Part shown: in pieces, positions 42,003-53,852 of the stretch
How positions within the stretch are numbered: the first letter of the stretch is position 1
Layout: each line of letters opens with the position of its first letter
Origin: Dipteris shenzhenensis
Lineage: Eukaryota; Polypodiophyta; Polypodiopsida; Gleicheniales
DNA: 64,000 bases
NCBI GenBank assembly: GCA_047967505.1
Contig: CM106538.1
Direction: 5' to 3' (one strand)
Notes under the pieces: model-generated
What the model saw: only the letters and a program-made list of their open reading frames with translations
Told to the model about the DNA's origin: nothing
Database searches by the model: none
Translations under genes and position numbers: made by a program

Positions 42003-43215
42003 TGTCAGCAGGCCTCAGCCATGACATCAACATCCACCTGGCCTCCTAGATCATTAGCTCTATAATCTTCATCATTATCGCATACGGGGATGCCCCTCTT
42101 TAGTACATCAACCCACAGTTGAGAAGTGAGGCTATCAGCAGGGGTAGAGGCCTGACTAGGGGTGGAAGTGGAGGCATCCCAATGGCGAGATTGTAACGGT
42201 CATGGCTTGAGCACAAATACCTTTTTGGGTTGCTGCCAAGCACCCTGGGGAGAAGCATGAGATTCTGAAATCTTGCTCTTTCCTTTATCCTTTTGCTTGG
42301 CTGAAATCTGAACCAGATTTTCTTTGGGAGGGATAGATTTAGATGCCACATCACCCAATTTGCTAGGCATAGCCTTAGGCCCCGGACCATAAGTTGAAGG
42401 GGAAGTGTTTTCTGGAGCAATAGCTGTGGGTGGGAGTTGATGCAGAACTGTAGGACATTGTGAGGCTAAGTGACCAAATTTATGACAAGTGAAGCATGCA
42501 CCTGCAAATACGCCGCATTTCAAGTCGAAATATTTTTCACCTAAGGGAACATCCTCCACCTCTACCGCAATGGAGGGAGGGGTTGGATGATCTGTATCCC
42601 AAAGAACACAAAATCGATTTCGATTACCCGAAGGACGAGGTGGGCATACAACTTGCCCCAAAGTAGCAGCCAGACTGGGTAACTCAGCCCTCATATAATC
42701 CGGAAAATCCACTACCTCAACCCATATAGGGCAGTGATGTCGAATGAGACCATGATAATCCTTATTTGGCGACCATGGCATGACATGCACCATTTGTCTG
42801 CCATAGAATAGAGGTGACATCTCCAATATTTGCTGACGATATGAGGCATCCATAAAGTGCACTTCATAAAAACCTCGAGAAGCAAAATATACTCCTTCAA
42901 CAAAGCAACCTCCCAACAAAGCCTGAACCCACTGAGCCACATCATTTGCTGAGGGTAATTTTCCTGGAAAGAAGATGATAACTGCTTGCTGAGAGAACTT
43001 TCGGAGAGGAGCGACCAAAGAGGGCAGCTTCAACTTATACTTTAGGGCCGGGGGAGGTTTGGCCCACTCCTTCCGGCTATGGTGAAATTCGTCTTTGAGC
43101 ATGTCAAAAACATAGTGAGCATCTACAGAGGCTGCAGTAGAGAAGTCAATTTGTTGTCTTTTGGAATCCCGGGACGAGTCCTTCCGGGAATAGCTTTTGA
43201 GCTGGTCTTCCATAG
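42003..43215 (-). pseudogene. LINE-4 ORF1 (zinc-knuckle protein)
   Basis: The likely start is MEDQLKSYSRKDSS near 43,214. An N-terminal domain contains AVIIFFPGKLPSANDVAQW, MVHVMPWSPNKDY and WVEVVDFPDYMRAELPSL. A CX2CX4HX4C knuckle CFTCHKFGHLASQC is followed by a basic Ser/Pro-rich tail. The main frame stops at 42,200, but the C-terminal peptide continues in another frame (LWVDVLKRGIPV) to about 42,003, so one frameshift near 42,195 is likely. About 45 bases separate it from ORF2, unlike the ATGA overlap of LINE-1 and LINE-2. Confidence 0.88.
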
Positions 43216-43685
43216 AGGTAAACGGGGCAAGATTGATGAAATAGCAGGAAAAAGCAGAACTGTGCAGAAGGTTTTGTACAGGCAAAAAGTACGAAAATTG
43301 TACGGGCAATCAGTGCAAATTGTACGGACTGTACGAAACCGTACAGAATGTATGGATGTACGAAGGGGGCTGTATGGAAAGAACTGAGTGGTACAGAAGT
43401 GCTGATAGGGCGCGCAGAAGCTGTACGGAGGAAGAAGATTGGACGGGAATGCTAGCAGGGCATGGGGAAAGTAGGCTGTACGGAAAAGGACGAAGAAGTA
43501 CGGATATGCGAATAGAGTTTCAGAGAAGGTATGGCAGAGCGATGAAAACAATGGCTGAAAGGGTCGAGGCTACACAGGGAAGCGCCAGAGGCCAGACCGT
43601 ACGGTCATACGGTGAGCGTACGGTAGCCGTACAATTGTACAGACAGACGAGGAGACTGTACGGGACCGTGGACTATGACCCGCTC
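43216..43685 (-). promoter_or_regulatory. LINE-4 5' leader with dense GTAC cluster
   Basis: Upstream of LINE-4 ORF1, between about 43,275 and 43,665, the palindrome GTAC occurs about 16 times, mostly as TGTACGG, CCGTACA or GTACAG. No protein. GTAC is the core recognised by plant SBP-domain factors; a role in LINE transcription is only a suggestion. Confidence 0.65.
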
Positions 43686-44150
43686 AGTGAGACAGGGTTG
43701 CCCTCTTAAATCGCTACTGTATGCTATTGCTACTCATCCATTATTGTTGCATATGGACCATCTTGCAGCCACAGGGCACCTTCATGGATTGCAAATTCCA
43801 GAAGCACAGCCATTTCTTGCACAGGCATATGCTGATGATTCATACTTTATGCCCAGGAATTCTCAAAGTGACCTATCTCATTTGATGCAGACCCTGAATG
43901 ATTTTGGCATAGCTGCTGGACTGCATATTAACTTTCAGAAGTCAAATCTTCTAGCATTGAAAGAAGCTGATTGGCATGCTCTTCTCTGGCCAGGCCACAT
44001 TATTTCATCCCATACCATTGTGAGGCATTTAGGGTATCCTATTGGCTGGAATATTACCCCTCAACAACAGCTTAAATGGGTGCTTCAAAAGATTAACAAG
44101 AAGCTGGAATACTGGCATTTGTCCACTTGGCCTCTACATATGTATATATT
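43686..44150 (+). pseudogene. LINE-4 RT motifs B to E, opposite orientation
   Basis: Starts SVRQGCPLKSLLYA, then AQAYADDSYFM (catalytic YADD), GLHINFQKSN, HLGYPIGWNITP and ends at LEYWHLSTWPL near 44,135. It continues the RT almost exactly where the inverted 5' part (40,031) breaks off; only about ten residues are missing between them. Confidence 0.9.
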
Positions 44151-45870
44151 GATGCAAATCTTGATGAAGCATGATGCAAGAAGGTGAGAAGGCAAAGAAG
44201 CAAGGAGGTGAGGAGGTGAGGAAGCAAGGAGGCAAGGAGGCAAGAGGCAGTCTTGAAGGGCAACAAGAGGGTGGAGGTGGCTGAAAGAGTAAGCAAGAAA
44301 GGGAGGGATGGAGATTGCTTGTAAGAAATGCTTGGATTAATGCTACAAATGCCATTTTTTTGTGTGTGTTTTGCAGCATGAAATTTTTATGGCATTTTTC
44401 TTTTTAAAAATACAACATTGTGATTAATTGTGCTACAAACAACTCAAGCCGTAAAGCACCATGGATTAGTACAACAATATACATCACAAATGGATGCATA
44501 CACTCATATACATCAGCGATGGATGCATACACTTATACTCACATCAATTTCCAATATTGTATTAGATGGACCCTTAGCATATATGTGTGCATAGAAGACC
44601 ATTTCCTACATTGATCCCTGATTTCATAGTTAAATTATTCCCTTTCTCAGATTCTAACATGTGAAGATTTAATGTACAGCATTATGGGAACATTATATTG
44701 CAGTTTATGACTAACTTTTTTTATGAATGCATGATACTTGTATACGGTCAAGGAAGGTATATTATCATTTTTGAATGACAACATTACTCTATGCTCCATT
44801 TTATCCTATATTAGAAACTATGATCACTAGATATTACATAAATGTATTGCTCCATTATATCCTATACTAAAAACTATTTTGGCCCAAATACATAATGCCA
44901 ATTGAGGTTAGTGCTCATGACAAGTGATGAAAACAATCTAATGGTATGAATGAGATCTTGTAAATTTTGGATATATAATATGGGTACTATGTTGATTGAG
45001 CTATTTTTCTAAGGGAATATTTTCAACTTAATTACTAAATACATACTTACAATGGTGACCTGATTTCCATCTATATGTATAATCAAGTTTTACTTTGTGT
45101 TAAAAAAAAAGCTTTTGCATAAGGTCAAAATTCGAATAGTATTTATATTTGTTTGAGACTACCCATTGAGCTGGCTCCTATCCTTATATTGAACATGATA
45201 ATGTTCATAAAGATTTTATGAATACAAATAGATAGCATTGGCTCTCTTTTTAGTGGTTGGGAATGAACCCTAAAAGTACCCTAAAATGACTATGTATTCC
45301 CTTATTTGTAGCATGGAAGTGATCATGGTAGAGTGGCATAATCCTTATTTTGCTTTTTTAATAGGTTCTTTTGCTACTCATGGTTGGCGGATACAACACG
45401 GCATAGATCCGAATAGATATTTGGTTTTTTGCTTCAACTTGCTTGACTAGACTTTCCTTGATGATTGTTCGATTGTGCATGATGAGTAGTCACTAGCTTA
45501 ATTGATGCATTAAGTGCAATGTTTTCCTTAAAGTTTTTCATACTATAGGATACGAGTTTGCTTATACAGGTGGAAATAGAAGCTTGTTAACACCTGGTGC
45601 ATATTTTCCGTTAGATGCAGTAGGATACTAGTTACAGAGTGTCTTTGCCAATTATTTCACTTGAATCATGCTTTTCTTATGCTTGAGTTTGTGGTCACGT
45701 ATTGAGTTTAACATAATAGTCTACAGGATACTGGATGAGCACTCAACATAGTGGTTAGATGCATTCATTTCTAGTTCCGATAGAACTATCATTCAAACAT
45801 TGGTCATAATAGAAGTATGGAGGGCTAAAATCCTTTTTTGGCTCCCTAAGTTTTTTAAAGCATGGTATTG
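44151..45870. other. No gene seen; purine-rich and AT-rich DNA
   Basis: 44,160-44,300 is a degenerate purine-rich stretch (GCAAGGAG/GTGAGGAG words). 44,470-44,540 has a short doubled ATGGATGCATACACT segment. The rest is AT-rich without recognisable coding. Confidence 0.55.
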
Positions 45871-45876
45871 TACAGA

Positions 45877-48800
45877 TTACATTGGCATCATTAGAAACAA
45901 TATGTGATATTCCCATTTGGACACATGATTTTTATTGGTGCACTTTCTCCAAGACTCTTGGATACAAGCATTGTAGTAGCATGACAACCTTTTCATTGCT
46001 ATTTCCTTGCTAGCCCCTTGTGTAGCTCCCTTGATGCAGTGCATGGATTGTGTGGTGCAGGTTGATAGTCCCACTATATAGATCTATCAAAATCTCCTTC
46101 CTTAACCTCCCAAAATGCTCGTTCTATGTTCCCTTCCTTAGATGCATAGCTAGCTTGAGCCCCATGAGACAAGTTGGTCCTCAAGAAACCTACGACATCA
46201 AATGCACAATTTACGATGGCTCCATTTTCCTTAAGCTGTTCATGTGTCAATGCTCTCTTCATAATAGACCTAGCTCCATCATGCTCTCCCTTTCCGTTCC
46301 CAGATCCAAACAAATTCCATGTCAATTGCAAACCTTTGAGCTGTTCAAATCTAGATATGAAATAGAAAGGCCTTCTAGCCTTGAATTGGGAGGCTGCGCC
46401 ATCTAACCAAACCCAGTGCTTGGTAAGCTCCAGCCCTTGATCTGTCAACCACCTATGATGCAGCATTAAACAATACTAGACAAAGAGGGTGTCATGCACC
46501 TTGTCATCAAAAATAAAGAAGTGAAATGTCTTCTCCACCTCACTTCTGATACGAACATATGTTATGTGCAAAAAATTGCAACCTAGATGGAATGCCAATG
46601 CATGGACTGAATCTCATTTTGCTCCTTGAGAGAGTAGTTTTCTGCGATGTCAACCACCAAAACTACCACATCTTTGAATTGTCTAGCTTGCCACTTATAA
46701 GTGTAATTATTCTTTATGAATATTTTGAGGTGCTTCTTCAGTCACTGTATACGATCATTGCAATCCATCTCCTTTCTCACAAGGTCTTTCCTTTGCTTCT
46801 TTTTCCCATTCACAGTGGTGCCAATGTCCACATATCGGAAGACCTTCACCATCATCTTTTTGGAAACTTGATTCATCTCACGAGGGCAACATGATATGTT
46901 CTTTGGACCACATAACATTGACGATAGTGGAATGTGGCTCCAACAAGTTTGGGCACACCATAACTCCTAGAGGGGAGTGATGCCCTTGTAAGCCTGTCCA
47001 AAAGCTCTACAACCTTTGCTGTTTCCACATATCTAGCAGTCACAGATGCAAGATGCTCCATGAAGACCAAAACTCTGCGTCCTAAGCTGATTGATTGCAT
47101 CCTTGATAAAAATCATCTACACATGATAAATGCAACAGCATGTGTACCTGTCCTTCAACTTTCGCACAAAATAGGGCTTCAAGCACTCAAATGAGCGTTG
47201 TTGAATTTTGATCTCTTGAAAGGTGTCCTTGTTGGAAGAGCTCAACCTATGGCGGTGTACAAATCAAGGGAGCTCTCAGAAGCAGTAACACAGACTATCA
47301 TTTATCTACTTTTTTAAAAAAAATCACCAGCACTGTGCTCTCATTATATAATAACAATAGTGCTCTCACCACAAACTCACCCGCTTTACAACAACCAAGG
47401 CTGACTCTAGACAAGTCCAACAATCATGCCATCCCATACCTTTCTTTGTGGGCAAAATTGGCATATACTTTGTGCCCCCTTTGTGCATGGTGAGGAATAT
47501 CAAAGCAGTTACTGAAAGTAAAGAAGTTACTCAAAGCAGTCTCAAAGCAACTATCTGAAAACACTCTCATATCCAACCAATCAAGAAGCAATCTGAAACA
47601 ACTCTCAAAGTAGTTCATCATGCCATCCCATAGGTTTCTTTGTAGCCAAAAGTATCATATCACTTTTGCCCCTGTTTGTGCATTGTGAGCAGTCTCAAAG
47701 CAGATATTGGAAGCAATCTCAACGCAAATATCTGAAAACATTCTCATAGCAGTTCATGATGTCACCAACCAGTCAAGAAGAAATCTGAAACAACTCTCAA
47801 AGCAGTTCATCATTCCATCCCATAGGTTTCTTTGTGGCCAAAACTATCATATCACTTTGTGCTCCCTTTGTGCATTGTGATTTGTCTCAAAGCAATTACT
47901 GGAAAAAGTCTCAAAGCAGTTACTCAAAACAATCTCAAAGTAGTTACTTAAAGCAGTCTCAAAGCAATTGTCTGAAAACACTCTCAAAGCAGTTCATCAT
48001 GGCTCCAAACAATCAAAAAGCAGTAAAAAAACAGTCTCAAAGCAGTTCATTGTGGTTCCAAAGCCACTCACAAAGAATTTAGAAAGCAATCTGAATGCAT
48101 GCTTAAAGCAGTTCATCATGGCTCTACAGCCAGTCAAAAAGCATTTAGAAAGTAATCTGAAAACATGCAGAAAGCTCCAAACAATTAGAAAGCAATATGA
48201 AAACACTCTTAGTGCAGTTCATCATGGATCCAATCAGTCACAAAGCAGTTTATCATGGCTCCAGCCACAAAGCATTTTCAAAGCAAACTCAAATAGTCTC
48301 AAAGAAGTTTATCATGGTTCCAGCAATAGAGCATTCTCAAAGCAATATCAAATAGCCTCAAAGCACTTTATCATGGCTCTAGCCACAAAGCATTCTGAAA
48401 GCTCTCAAACAGTCCCAAAAGCAGGTTTAATTGGTGCTTAGGGGAGTCTATGTGGCCCATAGCTTGGGGGAGTCCACATGACCCCAAGCAGTTCCAAAGC
48501 AGTCAAAAAACACCAAGAATTGGTAGCTTTATTGCATGTGATCTTCATTATGGCACCTAGTAGCCACATAGCATTTTCAAAGCAGTCAAAAAGCATATCA
48601 ATCTAGAGCAATCCAAAAATCCATAGAATTTATGGGGGACAATGAATGTATTAAGAATTGTTGTGCCTATTGGAAGTATCTAATAGCAGTCCCATGAAAG
48701 CTACAAATCAGTGAGTGCATTGACCTGAGGTTCCTCGAGAAGGTGGATGGGATGCTTCACACTGCTTTTTTTGCCTAACCTCTTTCGACATACATCTTTC

Positions 48801-49545
48801 TTATTAGGGGGCACCCTTAAATGCAAAGACAATATCCTAAAGCTCCTATATAATGCTGCTACATCATCGTTGTTGTCTTTGGCACATGGATAGCAACAAC
48901 ATTCCTTGATCTTTAACCAACAAAAGAGATTTTGCAAAGTAAAAATTCCTTCAATGGACACCCAAAAGCTTTGAGGATTTTGTAATGTTAAATTCTTGGT
49001 ATTTTGGTCCATTAGAATTCATTGCCATCATCATGGTAGACCTTTTGAAGAAAACTTCATCAAAGGTTCGTGGCTGCTTGACATGGCTTAAGGTGCTGCG
49101 AATTTTGGATACAATTGCTCCCTGCAATTGGAGTTCATCGTTGACATTATGCAAATGCTTGACATGGGGATGAGAAATGATTTGTTCAAAGATATCCTTT
49201 CTAGCTCCTGATGAGTCCATTCTACTTGTTTGCTTTAGCAAGAATGACACAACCTCGTTTGCTATCTTTCGTCTCTTGTCCACTTCAATAGTTCCAATGA
49301 TGGTTGTGAATCCAGGTCTACTACTCTCCATCAGGACTCAAAAGTCAGATCTAGTCTCAGCTTGACCCTTGGAGTCGTTGTTGTACTACATCAACATTTT
49401 AGGTAGCCATGTTTATTTCTTCATCAACCTATAATACTTCGTCAGACTGAACTCAGACATCTATTATTGAATCTGAATCTTCATGGCTAGAATCCTCATT
49501 GTCAAATCATGCTCTTTGGTCCATGTTTCTAATCTTTGAAGGCAT
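45877..49545 (-). pseudogene. Decayed copy of an uncharacterised DDE-transposase-like protein
   Basis: The minus strand from an ATG near 49,545 gives, across several frames: an acidic N-terminus; DEVFFKRS, KYQEFNITKSSKLLGVH; LYRSFRILSLHLRV, NKKDVCRKRLG, KHPIHLLEEPQVN (48,740-49,012). A 1.1-kb repeat block follows, then CLKPYFVRKLKDRYTCCCIYHV (47,115-47,210, shown in part), CCPREMN, VDIAENYSLKEQNEIQSMHW (46,585-46,655), WVWLDGAASQFK (46,381-46,420), GSGNGKGEHDGA (46,271-46,306) and a Cys-rich end RLSCYYNACIQESWRKC (45,900-46,045). I recognise this motif order from uncharacterised plant, fish and cnidarian proteins. The three acidic motifs suggest an RNase H-fold (DDE) nuclease, but I know no accepted name. 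Many stops (TAG at CAG or GAG positions). Confidence 0.7.
47480..48640. repeat. Degenerate CTCAAAGCAGTT-type repeat block
   Basis: Dozens of irregularly spaced TCTCAAAGCAGTTCATCATGG-like words (shortened variants CAAAGCAGT, CAAAGCATT), sometimes with GGCTCCA between. It separates the N-terminal from the middle motifs of the DDE-like gene on the minus strand, so it is an expanded intron or an insertion. Confidence 0.8.
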
Positions 49546-50395
49546 CTTTCATTACTAGATTCGATTGAGTCTTCAAACACGCAAGATCGCTAATGTTAAT
49601 GGGGTACAAGCCTCCAAAATTATGTAAACTAGGATTATATTTCAAAATGAAAAATGCATCTGTTGAACATGATTTGGAATGTAGAATCTAAAATCCTTGC
49701 TAAATTTAATTGAGTAGACACATCAAACTCTTTCAAACTAGTATGAGAAACATTAGAGTCTAATGAAAAATACAAAATTAATATTTCAAAAACAGAAAAT
49801 TATGAACATGAAGAACTGCATATATGAATATCATTCTTCTTTGGAACATGCCAAATACGAATAATTCCAACTTGAACCACCAACACTCATGACATGTGAG
49901 AACTCAAGAGTCATACCCCAACAAAGATGGCTCTTCATATCCAAAGATACAAAGCATTGCTCTTATCCACTATGCTAACATATCACTTAAGAATATTCAA
50001 GGTAATATTTGAAGTATGGTAGAAAATGGCCTATGATTTGTCTTCTGTGGCGACAGTCTGTGGCAGCAACATTCGCATGTCTTTGGATCTTGTTTGGCAT
50101 GTGGCTCGTTGACTTTGGAGCTCGTTTGAGGCGACAGTTATCAATAGTGTGAGGCTATGGCTTGAACGCGTAGGAGGTAGTCTGTTCATAGTCTGGAGGC
50201 AATCTGTGGCGGTATCGTTGAAGTTCGTTTGAGGTAACAAGATGCTTTGTTTGAGGCAGCGTGAAGCTATGGCATAAGGCTACGGCTAAGGTTCTGCTCT
50301 AAAGTTTGCAAACCCCCTAGCTGAGCCCATGGAGCTCAGCTCAGCCAGGAGCGGGTAGGGGAGAAGGCTAGGCCAAGGTAGGCGACAATTCGATG

Positions 50396-50397
<2 letters not shown>
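49546..50397. other. No gene seen
   Basis: AT-rich up to about 50,000. From 50,030 there are irregular GAGGC..CAGT words (TTTGAGGCAGCG, GTTTGAGGCGACAG) but no protein. Confidence 0.5.

Positions 50398-50441
<44 letters not shown>
50398..50441. repeat. GA microsatellite (unit 1 border)
   Basis: About 22 GA dinucleotides at the left edge of the first ORF1p-like unit. Confidence 0.99.
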
Positions 50442-50444
<3 letters not shown>

Positions 50445-50604
50445 ACACCTATAGAAGACCTCACGGGTGTATGAGACAGTACAAACGCTAGAAAGTGACT
50501 TACTACATCTGCATAACCAAAGAATCAAGGGAATGCACATAGCTCAACTCTTCTCGAGTTATTATAGGGCATAATATTATCATAAGTTGGCCTTTATAAC
50601 ATTG

Positions 50605-51420
50605 ATTTAAGGTGAGAGTCTTTGGTTTTGGATTTGAAGACCCTAATCAGTGCTTGCCCATCTCAATAAACCACCCATTTTCTTGCTTTGCGTGCCTCTT
50701 TTACTTTGTAAATGCTATTTCTTTGTTTGAGCTAGATTGGAGGGAGCTTCTCAAATATCCAAATCGTTGTACCCTTCAGCTTATATTTTTATATGAGGAC
50801 CTTAACTCTTGCTTCCCTCCCTATGGCATATATCGTTCTCGTCCCATTCAACTTGCGATACCTCCTCCTTAAGGCATATGGTTATGTTAGCTATGGATTT
50901 CTCCTCATCATCATGAAGGTAGCCATCTTTCAACTTTCTAATGCATAAGATTTATTATTCATTCTAGATTCTTATTCTTTTACTTTATTTACTTGTTGCA
51001 TCATCAGCAATCATCTCTTCTTTGATAAAATTACTTAATTAGTGATCATCTCCTTAATCGTGGAGACAAACCATGGTATTGGCAAATATACATTGCATTT
51101 GTGTAATTGCATTTGTGTAATACTTCTACCACAAGTTCCTATATTCTATTGCTTTCCATATCTTGTACCTTCCTCCCAAGAGCTGCAAAGTGGAGCTTGA
51201 GCTCTTGTTTTTGTGATCTACCTGCAAGTCTGAAATGATCCTTTGCTCCTGATGCATCTTTGCATTGGGGGTGGTAGTCCAAGTAGCTCCAATGGTTAAG
51301 AAATCCTACTAATCGAGGTCAAGGCAAAAAATGCTTTACATACACTATGTACCCCACTGTCGAAACTAACCCCCAAGTTTGGCTAAGGTTCAACACAACC
51401 CAAGGTGGGGGATGCAAAGT
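50605..51420 (-). pseudogene. L1 ORF1p-like protein, copy A
   Basis: The minus strand reads KVLI-stop-KYKLKGTTIWIFEKLPPI-stop, KQRNSIYKVKEARKARKWV and VYRDGQALIRVFKSK, closely parallel to copy B (KILRQTHNLKGTKIWISEEL). Upstream similarity to copy B continues to about 51,420 (AAGCTTGAGCTC and TTGCATTGGGGG). Compared with copy B it is more decayed, with stops and an internal loss of the RRM-like part. Confidence 0.75.
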
Positions 51421-51702
51421 GGAAACTTTTATTTTGACCTCAATCTAAAACTGAAAATGGAAAGACTAATCTGACCCGTGAATTGACCTTGGGCCTAGTG
51501 ATGCGACCTGGAATCAAAAACTAGTAAATAGCTACGCTACATTCTACTTGCTAAGCTAAGGCAGAGGAAGGAGCTAGGCAATGGCGGTTCTGCTAGAGAC
51601 CTAATGGCTAAGATACTACTACCCTAGCGGCTAAGGCGGTGGCAAGAGGGAGCAACTGAGGCAGAAAGGAGGGAAGCACTGAGGCGGTGAGAGAGGAAGG
51701 CG

Positions 51703-51732
51703 CAGAGAGAGAGAGAGACAAACAGAGAGAGA

Positions 51733-51775
<43 letters not shown>
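51703..51775. repeat. GA microsatellite (unit 2 border)
   Basis: Interrupted GA repeats at the left edge of the second unit; on the minus strand this is a CT tract downstream of the ORF. Confidence 0.99.
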
Positions 51776-51778
<3 letters not shown>

Positions 51779-51966
51779 TCTATTAACGTTTGTAGAAGAC
51801 CCCACAGGTCTATGAGACAAAGTATCAACATCAAAAAAATGACTTACTACATCTAGATAGCTATAGAATTGAGGGAGTGGACAAGGCCAACTCCTCTCGA
51901 GTTATTATAGATCTTAACTACATTCTCACACTATCATAAAGTGGTCTTTATAACATCAGTTTAAGA

Positions 51967-52776
51967 TTAAGAGTCTTTGGGTTTGGATTTGGAGTCCCTA
52001 ATCAATGCTTGCCCATCTCGATAAAACACCCATTTGCCTACCTTGTGTGTTTCCTTTACCTTGGTGAGCTCGTTGTTTCTTTGTTTGTGCTGGAGTGGAG
52101 TGAGCTCCTCAGATATCCAAATCTTTGTACCCTTCAAGTTATGTGTTTGTCTGAGAATTTTGATTCTTGCTACCTTCCCTCTGCAATAGCTATGCTTGTG
52201 TGCTAGTTTGACAGACATTGCGGATGTCATTTTCATCCCATTGGATTTGCGATACTTCCTTCTTAAGGCATATGATTATGTCCTCAATGCTTTTCTCCTC
52301 ATCATCATGAAGGCAATCTTCTTTCAGCCCCCCAATGCATAAGATCGTCTTATTCCGTGCTCTAGCTTCTTGCTCTTTTTGCTCTTTTACTTCCACATAA
52401 AGGTCAGCTCTATTGACTTTGTTACTGGCATTGGCAACAGCTATCTCTTGCCTGATTGAGCTCACGTGAGTGGTGATCATGTCTTGAACCGCGGAGACAA
52501 GTATCGGTGCTAGTGCAGATGCATTACAGTTGTGTACTACCTCTACAATAATTTTCTCCTTTCCACTACTCTCCATATCCTCCCAAGGGCTACAAGCTGA
52601 AGCTTGAGCTTTCTAATCTCTTGCTGTAAGTAATAGATTTGCTCCTGTGGGTCAATATTAACCATCCGCCTTTGATGTGTTTTTGCATTGGGGGAAGGTG
52701 TCTTCGCAATGGTAGAATACGAAGGCTTGAAAGAGGGAGCTAGGGTTGCAAAAAAATTTACCTTAGGGAATTCCAT
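51967..52776 (-). pseudogene. L1 ORF1p-like protein (coiled coil, RRM-like, C-terminal domain), copy B
   Basis: From ATG 52,776: MEFPKVNFFATLAPSFKPS, a heptad-like segment PQEQIYYLQQEIRKLKLQL, then after a frame change near 52,560 an Asp/Glu/Lys-rich helix region and RNKTILCIGGLKED, DDEEKSIEDIIICL (RRM-like). After a second frame change near 52,210 comes the C-terminal part LKGTKIWISEELTP, KQRNNELTKVKET, KVGKWVFYRDGQALIRD, ending near 51,967. The domain order and the LKGTKI...GKWV..RDGQALI pattern match the ORF1 protein (Transposase_22 type) of L1-clade LINEs. No RT was found with it. Confidence 0.75.
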
Positions 52777-53115
52777 GGTGACCTACACTTGTATGTGTAC
52801 CCCTTGCCCAAGCTAACCCCAAACGTTCGGCTAGGGGTTCAGCCTAACCTGGAGTCTATGCACTGGAGTGCTAGTAAAACTGAACTCTGAATTGCCTAGA
52901 CCATACTGAATCGAGGTGAAGTTAGCTGAACTTTACTGAACTGAAGCTTAACTAAACCCAAGATGGCAACTGTAAAACTATGCACTTTGGAGAAACTTTG
53001 TGGCGGTGGTGAGAAAAGCAACAGCACAACAGTGACGAAGACCTTTGGCGGCGACTCGACAGCGGCAAAACGACCTGCTCACTAGGAGAGACGGGCTGCT
53101 CGAACTGCCTGGATT

Positions 53116-53117
<2 letters not shown>

Positions 53118-53205
<88 letters not shown>
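53118..53205. repeat. GA microsatellite (unit 3 border)
   Basis: About 85 bases of GA repeats followed by a GATGATGAC tract; preceded, like the other two, by GC-rich sequence with GGCGGCGAC words. Confidence 0.99.
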
Positions 53206-53852
53206 TGATGATGACGACGACGATGATGATGAAATCAACAATGATGAGAGTGGCAATCATGGTATTATGCAAGAAGACTCCCATCCCTTAACACATTTCT
53301 TGTGGAGACAAGTGCATATATGAGTGCTAAAAGAACTTTTCCACAAAAGAGAAAAGCATTACAAAATCATTTTTTCTCCCAAATGATTAAAAAATGACAA
53401 ATTAATGCATTAGCCTAGCATGATTTCCAATACCCAAAGCGCTTAACATGATAAAAGTACAATCTCTTCATTGCATGAAATCAAACATCGATTGCATGCC
53501 AACATGCACCTAAAAAAAGGTCAATTTTCTACAAAAAGTGTCAATGGCACTATTGGATAGACACGCTCAATAACTAAACTCCACTCAAATCATTTTTCCA
53601 CTACCCTCCATGCCAATGTATTTAAAATATAGAATGTTGCTGATCTCAAATCTCGTGAGTTACCCATTTCGATAGCATTGTGTTGTTCTTTACAAAATTT
53701 CAAGAGGCTATTAATGAAGCAAAGAGGCATTGAGGACCTCATCATGTGCCTTGATTTCTCCTACCAACACAACTCAAGGCCACTCAATGTGACAAAGAAG
53801 CTTCATTCAAAGATCAACACGTGCCTCTCATCAACATAGAACTAGCCCCAAA
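53206..53852. other. No gene seen
   Basis: AT-rich single-copy-looking DNA between the GA microsatellite and the 78-bp array. Confidence 0.55.

Noticed and set aside
51608-51834. Ser/Leu-repeat frames (SLSLSL) at 51.6-51.8, 52.95-53.3 and 55.24-55.5 kb
   Set aside because: Translations of GA/TC microsatellites.
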